A model generated the notes under the pieces. That model had not been told where the DNA came from, did no database searches, and saw only the letters and a program-made list of their open reading frames with translations. From Prochlorococcus sp. AG-402-O21 (GTDB lineage Bacteria; Cyanobacteriota; Cyanobacteriia; PCC-6307; Cyanobiaceae), in NCBI GenBank assembly GCA_003216375.1, contig QCIZ01000013.1:1-38910 (forward strand): 38,910 nucleotides of DNA, in the 5' to 3' direction. Both the position numbers and the translations under genes were made by a program. Shown here piece after piece: positions 18,456 to 28,966 of the stretch; position 1 is the first letter of the stretch, and the number at the start of each line of letters is the position of its first letter.

Positions 18456-18576
18456 TTAAATGAATATATTTTGTTATAGTAGTAGAGTTTTTATGTATTG
18501 GTGAATAAAAAATATAGAAATAGATAATATATCTATACAAAGCCAATTATACAATGTTGTTTAGTTAGTGTTAACC

Positions 18577-19176
18577 TTACTCATTTATAGCTTGAGAAGA
18601 TTTAGTAGGTTCTCTCTGATCAAATTTATCATTAGTAGGGATCAACAACATAAGGGAACTGGTAGATAAAAATAGAATGATTGCATAAAATAAATTAATT
18701 CTTTTCTTTGATTTATTTATACTAGACTGAATATAACTCTTGCTAAAAGGTATATCTAACGTGATATCCCAACATAGGTTGATTCTTGGATCAAATCTCA
18801 AGAGATCTAAACATTGAGTAAGATCTGACAATTCAGAATCATCTAAAATAATTTCGAGAGGTTTTACATCTTTCTTTGTACTATTAAGAAGTAATTTATG
18901 ACTACTGCCAAATGGAGATATCGTTACAATACTTTTTTTAGATATAAATGTTTTTCGAATTCCAGATATATACGATCGTGAATATTGAAGAATTACTTGC
19001 ATCAAGTTTTCAAGATGTTCCTTTTCTCCCTCTAATGTTGGTGAGCCAATTATTTTCAATGTCCATGAAGATAGGATACCAATAATATTCTCAGAGTCTC
19101 CATTTGAGACATCTGGCATACCTTCAAGCTCTAGAGATGAAGAGTTTTGAACAAATCTATAAGATAAATTAATCAT
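18577..19176 (-). CDS. DUF4335 family protein with C-terminal membrane anchor
   Basis: The 199-residue protein starts MINLSYRFVQNSSSLELEG and ends in a single hydrophobic helix (about 166-184: NLFYAIILFLSTSSLMLLIP) and a short hydrophilic tail. SSWTLKIIG, EKEHLENLMQVILQYSRSYI and DDSELSDLTQCLDLLRFDPRIN are blocks matching the cyanobacterial DUF4335 family. The identification is supported by the neighbour: DUF4335 genes usually follow a DUF3038 gene, as here with an 8-base gap. The protein probably sits on the cytoplasmic face of a membrane. Function is unknown. Confidence 0.75.
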   Translation of the reverse strand: MINLSYRFVQNSSSLELEGMPDVSNGDSENIIGILSSWTLKIIGSPTLEGEKEHLENLMQVILQYSRSYISGIRKTFISKKSIVTISPFGSSHKLLLNSTKKDVKPLEIILDDSELSDLTQCLDLLRFDPRINLCWDITLDIPFSKSYIQSSINKSKKRINLFYAIILFLSTSSLMLLIPTNDKFDQREPTKSSQAINE

Positions 19177-19184
19177 TTATAAAA

Positions 19185-19781
19185 CTAATATTGATTATAT
19201 AAAGAAGCTCTTAGTCTACAAGCACCACCTTTTCCACATGATAAAGAAAGAATGACTAATAACTCTCTAAAATATTCATGCTTATCATCATTTATTAAGG
19301 AGGTAATATAACTACGATTCACATTCATTCTCTCGGTTATAAGTGACTTAAGACGTGAACTAAATAAATACCATCGCTCTTGATTAAGTGTCTTAGATTC
19401 TTTTGAGGAAAGTAATTGTCTAATAAGAGGATAAAGGTTTTCTGCCATGGAAGAAATAAGTTCAACAAGTGAATCGATCTGCTCCGATGAGAGTGATGAA
19501 AAGGTGTAACTTTTCCTCAACGGATTAGAACATCTAATTTTCCAGAATTGAACTCTACTAGTGAATTCATCTGACAAACCAATATTTTTAGCTTTCAAAA
19601 AGAGGGAATCAGTTGCATTAATTTGAAGCGTTTCGATAACTAAAATCAAAAAATCAAGTTTTCTAGAAGCGTCCTTAGCAATAGAACAATTTAAATAACC
19701 ACTTTCACCACAGGATTTAAATTTTTTTGATTCATTAATGAATTCTTGCCTATGCGTACCAACTAAATTAGATGTCTTCAT
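19185..19781 (-). CDS. DUF3038 family protein
   Basis: The core KLDFLILVIETLQINATDS, then SRVQFWKIRCSNPLRKSY, SLSSEQIDSLVELISSMAEN and LYPLIRQLL is the DUF3038 pattern of cyanobacteria (helical, with W-x-x-R-C-S-N-P-L-R as the best-conserved block). Cysteines cluster near the end (LSLSCGKGGACRLR). The start is uncertain. The longest frame begins with TTG at 19853, only 12 bases from the apt ATG on the other strand. The ATG at 19781 leaves room for a divergent promoter and keeps the whole core, so it is used here. The gene pairs with the DUF4335 gene just downstream. Function unknown. Confidence 0.75.
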   Translation of the reverse strand: MKTSNLVGTHRQEFINESKKFKSCGESGYLNCSIAKDASRKLDFLILVIETLQINATDSLFLKAKNIGLSDEFTSRVQFWKIRCSNPLRKSYTFSSLSSEQIDSLVELISSMAENLYPLIRQLLSSKESKTLNQERWYLFSSRLKSLITERMNVNRSYITSLINDDKHEYFRELLVILSLSCGKGGACRLRASLYNQY

Positions 19782-19865
19782 AAACTCAATAATGACAGGA
19801 GTTTGCTGATTTGCTAGCTTTAATGTTGGTTTTATAAAATCGTACACCTCCAATATTTATATTGA

Positions 19866-20384
19866 ATGGATCACTTAAAAAAATACATTATAGAAATAGA
19901 TGATTTCCCGAAAAAGGGAATCGTCTTCAAAGACTTAAACCCAATATACAAAGAGCCCAAGATATGGAACGAATTAATGCTTCCTCTTCAGAAGCTGATA
20001 TCTACAGAAAAACCCGATTATATTGCTGGCATAGAATCAAGAGGATTTATTTCTGCATCTGCATTAGCTTATAAGCTTGAGAAAGGGTTTATTACTATTA
20101 GAAAACCTAATAAATTACCTGGAGAAGTAATAAGTACTAATTATAAGCTTGAGTACGGTGAAGACAGATTAGAAATACAGCAGAACATAATTGAAAAAGA
20201 TAGTAAGATACTTTTATTTGACGATTTATTAGCTACAGGAGGAACAGCAGGAGCAGCTGGTAACTTGATCAAAAAAGCAGGTGGTAATTTAATTGGATAT
20301 GCTTTTCTTATAGAGTTAACTGAACTTAAAGGAAGAGATAATTTAGATTCAAATTTATTTGTAGAAACTCTAATAAAGTATTAG
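19866..20384 (+). CDS. apt: adenine phosphoribosyltransferase
   Basis: Apt salvages adenine by joining it to phosphoribosyl pyrophosphate, giving AMP. The protein of 172 residues has the family order: IDDFPKKGIVFKDLNPI, DYIAGIESRGFISASALAY, FITIRKPNKLPGEV, and the phosphoribosyl-pyrophosphate loop LLFDDLLATGGTA at about 116-128. It ends at the usual place. The gene is divergent from the DUF3038 gene and its stop overlaps the end of the convergent DUF2949 gene by 4 bases. Confidence 0.95.
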   Translation: MDHLKKYIIEIDDFPKKGIVFKDLNPIYKEPKIWNELMLPLQKLISTEKPDYIAGIESRGFISASALAYKLEKGFITIRKPNKLPGEVISTNYKLEYGEDRLEIQQNIIEKDSKILLFDDLLATGGTAGAAGNLIKKAGGNLIGYAFLIELTELKGRDNLDSNLFVETLIKY

Positions 20385-20590
20385 TTTTTCTTTAGCCACA
20401 AAAGTATTACCTTTAGTTGAGACAAAGTAATTAAACCATAACTCCACATTACAATCGGAAGTGGAGAATTTTCCAAACAAGATCTTTTTATTCCTAATTC
20501 AATCGCATCCTGACTTATACCTAATTTGTCATTAATGAAATTACACAATTCATCTGAAGGAGGATTGATCGAATCATTAGTATTTATCAT
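20381..20590 (-). CDS. DUF2949 family small protein
   Basis: This 69-residue protein, with FINDKLGISQDAIELGIKRS, ENSPLPIVMWSYGLITLSQL and a closing LLWLKKN, matches the cyanobacterial DUF2949 pattern: a short helical domain with the element L-P-(I/M)-x-(L/M)-W-x-(Y/F)-G-L-(I/V)-(T/S)-L-x-Q-L. No membrane helix or catalytic motif is seen. It lies 16 bases downstream of the UbiH-like gene on the same strand. Function unknown. Confidence 0.8.
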   Translation of the reverse strand: MINTNDSINPPSDELCNFINDKLGISQDAIELGIKRSCLENSPLPIVMWSYGLITLSQLKVILLWLKKN

Positions 20591-20606
20591 TTATATATAA
20601 CTCAAA

Positions 20607-21719
20607 TTAGAATCCATTAGTCATTAAATTGAGAATGCATTTCCTAAGTACGGTTGATTTTTTCAAAATAAAGAATACAAGTAACCTAGGTAAATAAAAG
20701 ATAGAAATATTGCTTCGAGAATATCTTACTAAACTATCCGTCAAAATAGATATCGATAAAACATCAAAAAATCTAGAAATAGAATATATTAATGGAATAA
20801 AAGATTGATTATTTTTTAAGAATGGAATGTAGAATAATTTTGTTAGATAATCAACATCTCGCCAACATAGATTTAGGCCTTGACCACCTACAGGGTGAAT
20901 TTTATGTGCCGTTTCACCTAGGTAAATATATTTACCAGTAAAGAATGAATAGTTAAGATGAAAATCAATTGGAAAAGATTCTGGTTCATCTATAATAGTG
21001 TCAGGTTCTATACCGTAAGGAAGAATTGTTGATAAATAGTCTAAAAATAAAGATTTAGATAAATTCATATTATAAGTACCCTTTAATAGTGATTGACTAC
21101 ATATTATTTGAAATAAATCACCTCCCAATGGTAATACAGCAAATGGTCCCTCACTATTTAAAATTTCAAAAGCTTCATTAGATTTACACCCTCTAAGAAG
21201 AACCTTAGCAGTAATACACATCTGATCATATTTAAAATGAAAAGAGGGTGTTTTAAGCTTTTTTTTGGTATTAGAGCTTGATCCATCTGCAGCTACAATT
21301 AGATCATAATTATTGGTATTAGGAATCACAGAAGTTGGGATCTTATTGATATTATCTATTTTAGAAATAAAATTTATAATAGATAACATGATAAATTTAT
21401 GTTGCGCAATCCAGCCTAATGCAAGATATTTTTGGTCTGGAATACATAAATCATTAACGAGAAATTGAAACTTTTTATTTAATTCATAGTCAATTACATT
21501 TAGATATTGAAATGGTACTAAGTCTTTTGATAAATTTGACCAGATACCAAGTTTTTCTAATATCTTTCTAGAGGAATGTGTAATAGCGTATGTTCGATCT
21601 CGATTGACTAGTTCTTCGTCTGATAGTCTCTCATATAGATCAACTCTACAGCCAGCTTTTGCTAATGAAATTGCGGCCAATGATCCAGTTAATCCAGAAC
21701 CAATAATTGCTATATTCAT
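20607..21719 (-). CDS. UbiH/Coq6-family FAD-dependent monooxygenase
   Basis: The 370-residue flavoprotein starts MNIAIIGSGLTGSLAAISLA, a Rossmann GxGxxG (G7, G9, G12) for FAD. The middle motif IVAADGSSSNTKKK is the D-G motif of this group. YLGETAHKIHPVGGQGLNL (G268 onward) is the G-D motif that touches the FAD ribityl chain, reading GETAH where the family mostly has GDAAH. The C-terminal part has a hydrophobic patch (SIFYLPRLLVFFIL), consistent with membrane association. Family members hydroxylate quinone precursors, but the cyanobacterial plastoquinone route needs fewer hydroxylations, so its substrate is open. It follows the unknown gene at 21753 by 33 bases. Confidence 0.82.
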   Translation of the reverse strand: MNIAIIGSGLTGSLAAISLAKAGCRVDLYERLSDEELVNRDRTYAITHSSRKILEKLGIWSNLSKDLVPFQYLNVIDYELNKKFQFLVNDLCIPDQKYLALGWIAQHKFIMLSIINFISKIDNINKIPTSVIPNTNNYDLIVAADGSSSNTKKKLKTPSFHFKYDQMCITAKVLLRGCKSNEAFEILNSEGPFAVLPLGGDLFQIICSQSLLKGTYNMNLSKSLFLDYLSTILPYGIEPDTIIDEPESFPIDFHLNYSFFTGKYIYLGETAHKIHPVGGQGLNLCWRDVDYLTKLFYIPFLKNNQSFIPLIYSISRFFDVLSISILTDSLVRYSRSNISIFYLPRLLVFFILKKSTVLRKCILNLMTNGF

Positions 21720-21752
21720 AAATACAATTATATCATTTGTTACAAAAAAGTT

Positions 21753-22400
21753 TTAGCTTGAAATTCTCAAATTAACAAATTCCTCAAATGCAGGACGAAG
21801 AAGAAAAGGATAAGAACCTACCCATAAATTTATCTCTGGACACCAAGCATCACTTATAGCCTGAATTGAATCGAAATCTCTTCTATTGCTAAAAACCACA
21901 CAGTTAATTCTCATTCCTTTAGTAAGTATATTAAATTTGTTTTGTAGTGGAAAACTTATATTACCTATGAATCCATCTTCATCTTCTATATCTAAAACGA
22001 CAAATGTTCGTTTTTTCTCTAACACCTCTAACCTTCCATCTTTATTTGCTTGCTCCTGTTGATTCTCTACCCTATCTTCTACATAAACATCAGAAATATA
22101 ACCATCAACTAAAGCTGAGAAAGAGAAACTTTTAAACTTTGAATTTTTTCTGCTGGCTTCAAGTATTGGTCCCCATAAAATATATAAAAGAAAAACAACT
22201 CCTAATACCAACCATAGAGAATAGAACTGACTTGTTACTTGACTTTGACTAATTAGCAAAGTAATAACACCTCCAATAGCAGAAATCATAATCCGCTGAA
22301 AGATTTTCTGAGGATTACCTAAAGCTGAATTAAATTGTTTCCCTGTCGCAACAGCAGGAATCAATTTATTAATCTCATTTTGCTTAATAGGAAATAACAT
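21753..22400 (-). CDS. conserved two-helix membrane protein, function unknown
   Basis: This 215-residue protein has two hydrophobic helices (about 38-52, ISAIGGVITLLISQ, and 62-77, LWLVLGVVFLLYILWG). The helices are followed by a soluble domain with FSALVDGYISDVYVEDRVEN, FVVLDIEDEDGFIGNISFPL and MRINCVVFSNRRDF, ending AWCPEINLWVGSYPFLLRPAFEEFV. The C-terminal W-C-P-E-x-x-x-W-V-G-x-Y-P-(F/Y)-L element looks like a family signature, but I do not recall a named function. The soluble part alternates strands in the manner of a small beta domain. It sits 12 bases behind dapB and is probably in one transcript with it. Confidence 0.7.
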   Translation of the reverse strand: MLFPIKQNEINKLIPAVATGKQFNSALGNPQKIFQRIMISAIGGVITLLISQSQVTSQFYSLWLVLGVVFLLYILWGPILEASRKNSKFKSFSFSALVDGYISDVYVEDRVENQQEQANKDGRLEVLEKKRTFVVLDIEDEDGFIGNISFPLQNKFNILTKGMRINCVVFSNRRDFDSIQAISDAWCPEINLWVGSYPFLLRPAFEEFVNLRISS

Positions 22401-22412
22401 TTGTATTAAAAA

Positions 22413-23261
22413 CTATAAAATTTTCTCAAGTCCGTAAACCAATTTATTGAATGATCTAATTTTTTTGACTACCAAGAGAACGCCAGGCATGTAAGCAGAT
22501 CGATCAATAGTGTTATGAGATAACTCATATGTCTCTCCATTTGATCCAAACATGACTTGTTGATGAGCAACAAGTCCAGGCAACCGTACGGAATGGAGTC
22601 TTAAACCACTGGCACGAGAACCGCCTCGAGAGCCTTTAATTGATTCTTCTTCCTCTACAAAAGATCTATTGAAGTTTGAACGTTGCTCCTCAATAAGTTC
22701 AGCAGTTTTAATACAAGTTCCACTTGGGGCGTCAGCTTTTTTATTGTGATGCATTTCGGTTAATTCAGCGAACTCATAAAAACGTGCTGCAGCGGCAGCT
22801 GCTTGTTGAAGCAAAACCATACCTACTGAAAAGTTTGGAATAATAGCTGAACCAAGAGAGGCCTTATCTGCAAATTTAGAGAGATCTTCTAATTGATCTG
22901 AAGTAATTCCAGTGGTACCTATTACAGGATGAACACCATAAGCAATTGATGTGCGTGTATGTCTATACGCAACCTTGGGATGTGTGAAATCAACTAAAAC
23001 AGCACCATTATTTGATCCATCTTTTGGAACATTTTGGCTTGCAGCACACAAAGAACCTTCAAAATCACTTGAAAGAAATACATCTAATGGTCCTAGACCT
23101 ATCAATGATCCAATATCTTGACCTTCTTTTTCCTTCTGAGTATCAATGGCTCCAACTAGTTGATAATCTTTGGATGAATTAATCGCTTTAATAACCTCTG
23201 ATCCCATGCGCCCTAAAGCTCCTGCGACCAAAACTGGTATTGATTGATTAGCAGAACTCAT
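22413..23261 (-). CDS. dapB: 4-hydroxy-tetrahydrodipicolinate reductase
   Basis: DapB reduces hydroxy-tetrahydrodipicolinate with NAD(P)H in the diaminopimelate/lysine pathway. The N-terminal nucleotide-binding motif is [14 protein letters not shown] (G14 to G20). VDFTHP, GTTGIT, and [11 protein letters not shown] follow in family order. The substrate motif [17 protein letters not shown] (H171, H172, K175) is intact. The length of 282 residues is normal. The gene is the first of a minus-strand run (dapB, membrane protein, ubiH-like, DUF2949) and is divergent from chlH, with 111 bases between the starts. Confidence 0.96.
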   Translation of the reverse strand: MSSANQSIPVLVAGALGRMGSEVIKAINSSKDYQLVGAIDTQKEKEGQDIGSLIGLGPLDVFLSSDFEGSLCAASQNVPKDGSNNGAVLVDFTHPKVAYRHTRTSIAYGVHPVIGTTGITSDQLEDLSKFADKASLGSAIIPNFSVGMVLLQQAAAAAARFYEFAELTEMHHNKKADAPSGTCIKTAELIEEQRSNFNRSFVEEEESIKGSRGGSRASGLRLHSVRLPGLVAHQQVMFGSNGETYELSHNTIDRSAYMPGVLLVVKKIRSFNKLVYGLEKIL

Positions 23262-23289
23262 TGATTTGTTTTTTACAATTATATTTGAT

Positions 23290-23307
23290 ATCCCTTGTAA
23301 CAGGGAT
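23290..23307. promoter_or_regulatory. 18-bp palindrome between dapB and chlH
   Basis: ATCCCT and AGGGAT are perfect inverted 6-base arms separated by TGTAAC. The site lies 29 bases upstream of the dapB start and 66 upstream of the chlH start, and is GC-richer than its surroundings. This is operator-like, but no known consensus is claimed and no experiment is implied. Confidence 0.3.
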
Positions 23308-23372
23308 TAACTAAATAACACACTAAAGGGCAACTGAACACTAAGCTTGGTCGAATTCCTATAGAAGAAAAG

Positions 23373-26300
23373 ATGTTTACACAGGTTCGCTCAGCCAATC
23401 GCAGAGTCTCACCTGTAGAGAATCACAAGCACAAAGCAGTGATGAAGGCTGTTTATGTGGTTCTGGAGCCTCAATACCAGAATGCTCTTACACAGGCTGC
23501 AAACTCATTAAATTCACAAAATGGTCCTATAGGAATAGAACTTAATGGATATTTAATTGAAGAACTTAGAGATACAACTAATTATGAAAGCTTTAAAAAA
23601 GATATAGAGAATGCTGATTTATTCGTAGCTTCACTGATCTTCATTGAAGATTTGGCACAAAAAGTAGTTGAAGCAGTTGAACCTCATAAGGAAAACCTTA
23701 AAGCGGCTGTGGTATTTCCATCAATGCCAGAAGTGATGAGGCTGAACAAATTGGGAACTTTTTCAATGGCCCAATTAGGACAAAGTAAAAGCATAATTGG
23801 CGATTTCATGAAGAAGAGGAAAGAAGCAGGTGGTGCTGGATTTCAAGATTCAATGTTGAAGCTTCTTAATACTCTTCCCTCAATTCTTAAGTATCTGCCT
23901 GTAGATAAGGCTCAAGATGCTCGTAGCTTTATGCTTAGTTTTCAGTATTGGCTTGGTGGGACGCCAGATAATCTTAGAAATTTCCTACTAATGCTTGGAG
24001 ACAAATATGTTTTTCCAGAATTAAATGTAGAAGAAGAAAAAATTGAAGTTGCAGAGCCAGAGGTTTTTCCAGATTTAGGAATTTGGCATCCTTTAGCCCC
24101 AAATATGTTTGAAGATAAAAAAGAATATCTTAATTGGACTGCTTCTAGAGATGATCTATCAAACAAGGCTAAAGAAGGTCCAGTAATTGGACTAGTTCTC
24201 CAAAGAAGTCATATTGTTACTGGAGATGATGCCCACTACGTTGCAGTAATTCAAGAACTGGAATACAGAGGAGCAACAGTAATACCAATTTTTTGTGGTG
24301 GATTAGATTTTTCTAAGCCAGTAAATGAATTTTATTACGATCCAATCAACACCGACAAACCAATTGTAGACGGCGTTGTCTCTCTTACAGGCTTTGCTCT
24401 AGTAGGAGGTCCTGCAAGACAAGATCACCCGAAAGCAGTCGAGGCTTTGAAGAAACTAAATCGACCTTATATGGTTGCTCTTCCACTTGTTTTCCAAACG
24501 ACGCAAGAATGGGAAGGTAGTGATCTTGGTCTTCATCCAGTTCAAGTTGCACTTCAGATTGCAATTCCAGAATTAGATGGTGCTATAGAGCCAATAGTTT
24601 TATCTGGTCGAGATGATGCAACTGGCAAAGCTCATACGCTCCAAGACAGAGTAGACGCAATAGCAGAAAGAGCTATTAGATGGTCATCGCTGAGAATTAA
24701 AAAACGTGATCAGAAGAAATTAGCTATTACTGTATTTAGTTTTCCACCTGATAAAGGAAATGTTGGTACAGCTGCATACTTAGATGTCTTTGGCTCTATT
24801 TATAGAGTTTTAGAAGAAATGAAGGAAAAAGGTTATGACATAAAAGATTTGCCAAAGAATCCAAAAGAATTGATGGAGTCATTAATAAATGATCCTGAAG
24901 CTTTACAAGGATCTCCTGAATTATCAATAGCTCATCGAATGAGTGTAAAAGAATATGAAAAATTAACTCCATATTCTGAAAGGCTAGAAGAGAACTGGGG
25001 AAAACCACCAGGAAATTTAAATAGTGACGGTCAAAATCTTCTTATATATGGAAAGGAATTTGGGAATGTATTTGTTGGAGTACAACCAACTTTTGGATAT
25101 GAAGGTGATCCTATGAGATTACTTTATTCCAGAAGTGCCAGTCCTCACCATGGTTTTGCAGCTTATTATACTTATCTAGAAAAAGTATGGAAAGCGGACG
25201 CAGTACTACATTTTGGAACCCACGGATCGCTTGAATTCATGCCCGGTAAACAAATGGGTATGAGTGAGACTTGTTATCCCGATTCATTAATTGGAGGTCT
25301 GCCAAATCTTTATTACTACGCAGCCAATAATCCTTCCGAAGCAACTATCGCAAAAAGAAGAGGATATGCATCAACAATTAGTTATTTAACTCCCCCCGCT
25401 GAAAATGCTGGATTATATAAAGGTCTTAAAGAACTTGGAGAGTTAGTTGGTTCTTATCAACAATTACGTGAAAGTGGACGAGGAATTCAAATAGTTAACG
25501 CAATAGTTGAAACATCCAAAAAATGTAATCTTGATGAAGATGTAAAACTACCTGAAAAAGATGCCTCAGAATTAGAAATTGATGAAAGAGATTTGGTAGT
25601 TGGAAATGTTTATAAGCAATTGATGGAAATAGAAAGTCGATTATTACCTTGCGGCTTACACACTATTGGGAAACCCGCCACTGCAGAAGAAGCTATTGCA
25701 ACGTTAGTAAGTATCGCATCCATAGAAAGAGAAGATGATGGAATTAGATCTTTACCAGGATTATTAGCAGAATCTAAAGGCAAATCAATTGAGGAAGTCT
25801 ATGAAGGTAATAACAAAGGCAAGTTAGAAGATGTTGAACTTAATAAATTAATTACAGAAACATCAAGAGAAGCAGTTGGTTCAATGGTTAAGTCCTTAAC
25901 AGGAAGAGATGGAAGAGTAAATATGAAGAAGAATTTTTGGACCCTAGTTGTTGAGTTCTTGAGAGGGATTGGTTTTTCAATCCCATCACCATGGCAATCT
26001 TCTGCTAAGAAAGCGGGTTTTGAGAATTTAAATGTAAGTTCACTAGATAAATTGTTTGACTATTTGAGATTTTGTTTGGAACAAATATGTGCAGATAAAG
26101 AAATGGAGAGTCTTCTAAAAGCTCTAGACGGAGATTATGTAATTCCTGGTCCTGGTGGAGATCCTATAAGGAACCCTGGAGTATTACCAAGTGGTAAAAA
26201 TATTCATGCATTAGATCCCCAGTCAATTCCAACAGTAGCCGCTGTAGCTTCAGCTAAAGGTGTCGTTGACAAGCTTATTGAACGACAAAAAGAAGAACAA

Positions 26301-27386
26301 GGTACTTGGCCTGAAACTATTGCTTGCGTGCTATGGGGTACTGATAACATTAAAACTTATGGAGAATCATTAGCTCAAATACTTTGGTTTGTTGGTGTAA
26401 AACCAAAGCCAGACTCTGTAGGAAGGGTAAATAAATTAGAGCTCCTTTCTCTTGAAGAATTAGGAAGACCAAGAATTGATGTAGTCGTTAACTGTTCTGG
26501 TGTATTTAGGGATTTGTTTATTAATCAAATGGCTTTAATTGACCAAGCAGTAAAAATGGCTGCAGAGGCAGATGAGCCCCTTGATCAAAATTTCGTAAGG
26601 AAACATACCCTTGAACAAGCAGAAAAGGAAGGGAAAAGCATTAGGGAATCTGCAAGCAGGGTATTTTCAAATGCGAGTGGAAGTTATAGTTCTAATGTAA
26701 ATTTGGCGGTAGAGAATTCGACATGGGAAGAAGAGAATGAGTTACAAGAAATGTACCTTTCAAGAAAAACCTATGCTTTCAATGCTGATAATCCAGGCGA
26801 GATGAATCAGAATAGAGATGTATTTGAATCAGTAATGAAAACTGCAGATGTGACATTCCAAAATCTAGATTCTTCAGAAATATCTTTAACTGATGTAAGT
26901 CATTATTTTGACTCTGATCCAACTAATTTAATTAAAAATCTTAGGGAAGATGGAAAAGCACCAAGTAGTTACATAGCAGATACAACTACAGCCAATGCTC
27001 AAGTCAGATCATTAAGTGAAACTATTAGATTAGATTCTAGAACAAAATTACTTAACCCTAAATGGTATGAAGGAATGCTTAAGTCAGGTTATGAGGGCGT
27101 AAGGGAGGTCTCTAATAGACTTAATTACACATTGGGATGGAGTGCTACAAGTGGACAGGTAGATAATTTCGTATATGAAGAGTCAAATGAAACTTTTATA
27201 AATGATCCAGAGATGAGAAAGAGATTGATGGAATTAAATCCACATAGTTTCAGAAGAATAGTAGGTACATTATTAGAAGTTAATGGTAGAGGTTATTGGG
27301 AAACATCAGATGAAAATATTGAACAATTAAAAGAACTTTATCAAGAAGTAGAAGATCGAATTGAAGGAGTTAATACAGAAGATTAG
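23373..27386 (+). CDS. chlH: magnesium chelatase subunit H
   Basis: ChlH is the porphyrin-binding, catalytic subunit of the ChlD/ChlH/ChlI chelatase that inserts Mg2+ into protoporphyrin IX, the first committed step of chlorophyll synthesis. The 1337-residue protein is full length. Conserved blocks include the N-terminal DUF3479 part ([19 protein letters not shown]), [59 protein letters not shown]-type sequence, [17 protein letters not shown] (H617, E621), [20 protein letters not shown], and the C-terminal [22 protein letters not shown]. Its ATG at 23373 follows GAAGAAAAG. The subunits ChlI and ChlD are not in the window. It converges on folP. Confidence 0.97.
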   Translation: MFTQVRSANRRVSPVENHKHKAVMKAVYVVLEPQYQNALTQAANSLNSQNGPIGIELNGYLIEELRDTTNYESFKKDIENADLFVASLIFIEDLAQKVVEAVEPHKENLKAAVVFPSMPEVMRLNKLGTFSMAQLGQSKSIIGDFMKKRKEAGGAGFQDSMLKLLNTLPSILKYLPVDKAQDARSFMLSFQYWLGGTPDNLRNFLLMLGDKYVFPELNVEEEKIEVAEPEVFPDLGIWHPLAPNMFEDKKEYLNWTASRDDLSNKAKEGPVIGLVLQRSHIVTGDDAHYVAVIQELEYRGATVIPIFCGGLDFSKPVNEFYYDPINTDKPIVDGVVSLTGFALVGGPARQDHPKAVEALKKLNRPYMVALPLVFQTTQEWEGSDLGLHPVQVALQIAIPELDGAIEPIVLSGRDDATGKAHTLQDRVDAIAERAIRWSSLRIKKRDQKKLAITVFSFPPDKGNVGTAAYLDVFGSIYRVLEEMKEKGYDIKDLPKNPKELMESLINDPEALQGSPELSIAHRMSVKEYEKLTPYSERLEENWGKPPGNLNSDGQNLLIYGKEFGNVFVGVQPTFGYEGDPMRLLYSRSASPHHGFAAYYTYLEKVWKADAVLHFGTHGSLEFMPGKQMGMSETCYPDSLIGGLPNLYYYAANNPSEATIAKRRGYASTISYLTPPAENAGLYKGLKELGELVGSYQQLRESGRGIQIVNAIVETSKKCNLDEDVKLPEKDASELEIDERDLVVGNVYKQLMEIESRLLPCGLHTIGKPATAEEAIATLVSIASIEREDDGIRSLPGLLAESKGKSIEEVYEGNNKGKLEDVELNKLITETSREAVGSMVKSLTGRDGRVNMKKNFWTLVVEFLRGIGFSIPSPWQSSAKKAGFENLNVSSLDKLFDYLRFCLEQICADKEMESLLKALDGDYVIPGPGGDPIRNPGVLPSGKNIHALDPQSIPTVAAVASAKGVVDKLIERQKEEQGTWPETIACVLWGTDNIKTYGESLAQILWFVGVKPKPDSVGRVNKLELLSLEELGRPRIDVVVNCSGVFRDLFINQMALIDQAVKMAAEADEPLDQNFVRKHTLEQAEKEGKSIRESASRVFSNASGSYSSNVNLAVENSTWEEENELQEMYLSRKTYAFNADNPGEMNQNRDVFESVMKTADVTFQNLDSSEISLTDVSHYFDSDPTNLIKNLREDGKAPSSYIADTTTANAQVRSLSETIRLDSRTKLLNPKWYEGMLKSGYEGVREVSNRLNYTLGWSATSGQVDNFVYEESNETFINDPEMRKRLMELNPHSFRRIVGTLLEVNGRGYWETSDENIEQLKELYQEVEDRIEGVNTED

Positions 27387-27393
27387 TTATAAA

Positions 27394-28245
27394 TTAAATA
27401 ATTGAATTAGTCATTTTGACAACTTGTGAAATTTCTTTAACATCATGTACTCTTAGAATATCAGTACCAGCAATAACACATCTAGAGGCTACAGCAGCGG
27501 TACCAAATATTCGTTTAGCAGGGTCAGATTCATCAATAACTGATCCGATAAATCTTTTCCTAGAAGCTCCAATTAATAGCGGATTGTTCATAGAAGAAAA
27601 TACTTCTAGATTTCGAAGCAAAGTTAAGTTGTGATCGACATTTTTAGCAAAACCAATACCAGGGTCAATAATAATTTGATCATTTTTAATACCTACTGAA
27701 AGTGCTAAATCAATTTGATTAGATAATTCATTTTTTACATCTATGACAACGTTTTTATATTTAGCAAGAGAATCCATTGTCTTACTATTTCCACGACTAT
27801 GAGTCAAAACATAAGGGCAATCTTTATCAGCAATAACATTAAACATTTCAGGATCATGACGACCACCAGTGACATCATTAATCCAATCAGCACCTACGTT
27901 TAATACTTTCTTAGCGACAGAATGATGAAAGGTGTCTACAGAAATTGGAATATTAGGATGTAATATTTTTAATTCTTTTATTAAAGGAACCAATCTTTTT
28001 ATCTCAATTTGAGGGCCAACCTCAGATGCTCCAGGTCGTGTGCTCTGTGCCCCAATATCTAGAATATGCGCACCTTGCTTAATGCATAATGATGCATGAT
28101 TAATTGCAGAGGGAAGCTCACAATAAAGTCCTCCATCACTAAATGAATCATCAGTGACATTTACTATTGCCATTAAATGGGTTTCTTTTTCCCAATGTAT
28201 TGGCCAATATTTATTTAGTTGATTCGTAGTTAGCAATTCTTGCAA
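27394..28245 (-). CDS. folP: dihydropteroate synthase
   Basis: FolP condenses p-aminobenzoate with hydroxymethyl-dihydropterin diphosphate to make dihydropteroate for folate. Landmarks are [15 protein letters not shown] (25-39), [13 protein letters not shown] (61-73), [15 protein letters not shown], and [12 protein letters not shown] near the end, with a final [14 protein letters not shown] element. The length of 283 residues is normal. The start is TTG at 28245, and the gene overlaps the 3' end of tpiA by 35 bases. A second TTG three codons on is the only other nearby start, so a substantial overlap is real. The protein makes the folate that Fmt (at 11081) uses as formyl donor. Confidence 0.95.
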   Translation of the reverse strand: MQELLTTNQLNKYWPIHWEKETHLMAIVNVTDDSFSDGGLYCELPSAINHASLCIKQGAHILDIGAQSTRPGASEVGPQIEIKRLVPLIKELKILHPNIPISVDTFHHSVAKKVLNVGADWINDVTGGRHDPEMFNVIADKDCPYVLTHSRGNSKTMDSLAKYKNVVIDVKNELSNQIDLALSVGIKNDQIIIDPGIGFAKNVDHNLTLLRNLEVFSSMNNPLLIGASRKRFIGSVIDESDPAKRIFGTAAVASRCVIAGTDILRVHDVKEISQVVKMTNSII

Positions 28246-28954
28246 AATTTTTAGGATCTAAAGAGGCGCCACCAACCAAGACACCATCAATATCTGACAT
28301 GGACATTATCTCATCAATATTATTGGATTTAACTGATCCACCATATTGAATAATGACGTCTTCGAAACCAATCCATTTACGTATCAGCCCACAAATTCTA
28401 TTGGCTTCATGGGATTCACACGTTTTTCCTGTTCCGATAGCCCATATTGGCTCATAAGCAACAATTAGCCTTTTTACATCAATTCCTTCAAGTCCTTGAT
28501 CAATTTGCCTTCTAATAACCCTTTCAGCTTCTCCAAGCTCTCTTTGTTGAAAAGTTTCCCCAACGCAAACAATTGGAATTAATTGATGATCTTGTGCAGA
28601 TTTAGCTCTCTTATTAATCTGTTCATCACTTTCACTAAAATATTTTCTTGGCTCACTATGTCCGACAATTGCACATTTAACAGAAAGTTCATTAAGCATT
28701 ACTGGCGAGACCTCTGCTGTATATGCCCCACTGTCCTCCCAGTGAACATTTTGACTAGATAAAGTGAGATATTCGCTTGTATCTTTAATAAGCTCAGATA
28801 GAGGGTATAGAGCTGTAAATGGAGGTGCAATAACAACCTCTCTATCCATTTTTGGTATATCTTTCAATAAGGGGATTAATACACGCATGTACTCAATAGC
28901 CTCAGTACATGTCATGTTCATCTTCCAATTCCCTGCGATTACGGGTTTACGCAC
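28211..28954 (-). CDS. tpiA: triosephosphate isomerase
   Basis: TpiA interconverts dihydroxyacetone phosphate and glyceraldehyde 3-phosphate in glycolysis and the Calvin cycle. The catalytic residues are all visible: N9-W-K11-M-N in AGNWKMN, H99 in [11 protein letters not shown], and E168 in [12 protein letters not shown]. The flexible loop 6 sequence and the phosphate-binding [10 protein letters not shown] and [12 protein letters not shown] follow. The 247 residues match the family. It is 12 bases downstream of the S4-domain gene and overlaps folP, forming a three-gene minus-strand unit. Confidence 0.97.
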   Translation of the reverse strand: MRKPVIAGNWKMNMTCTEAIEYMRVLIPLLKDIPKMDREVVIAPPFTALYPLSELIKDTSEYLTLSSQNVHWEDSGAYTAEVSPVMLNELSVKCAIVGHSEPRKYFSESDEQINKRAKSAQDHQLIPIVCVGETFQQRELGEAERVIRRQIDQGLEGIDVKRLIVAYEPIWAIGTGKTCESHEANRICGLIRKWIGFEDVIIQYGGSVKSNNIDEIMSMSDIDGVLVGGASLDPKNFARIANYESTK

Positions 28955-28966
28955 TCTGATAGCTCC

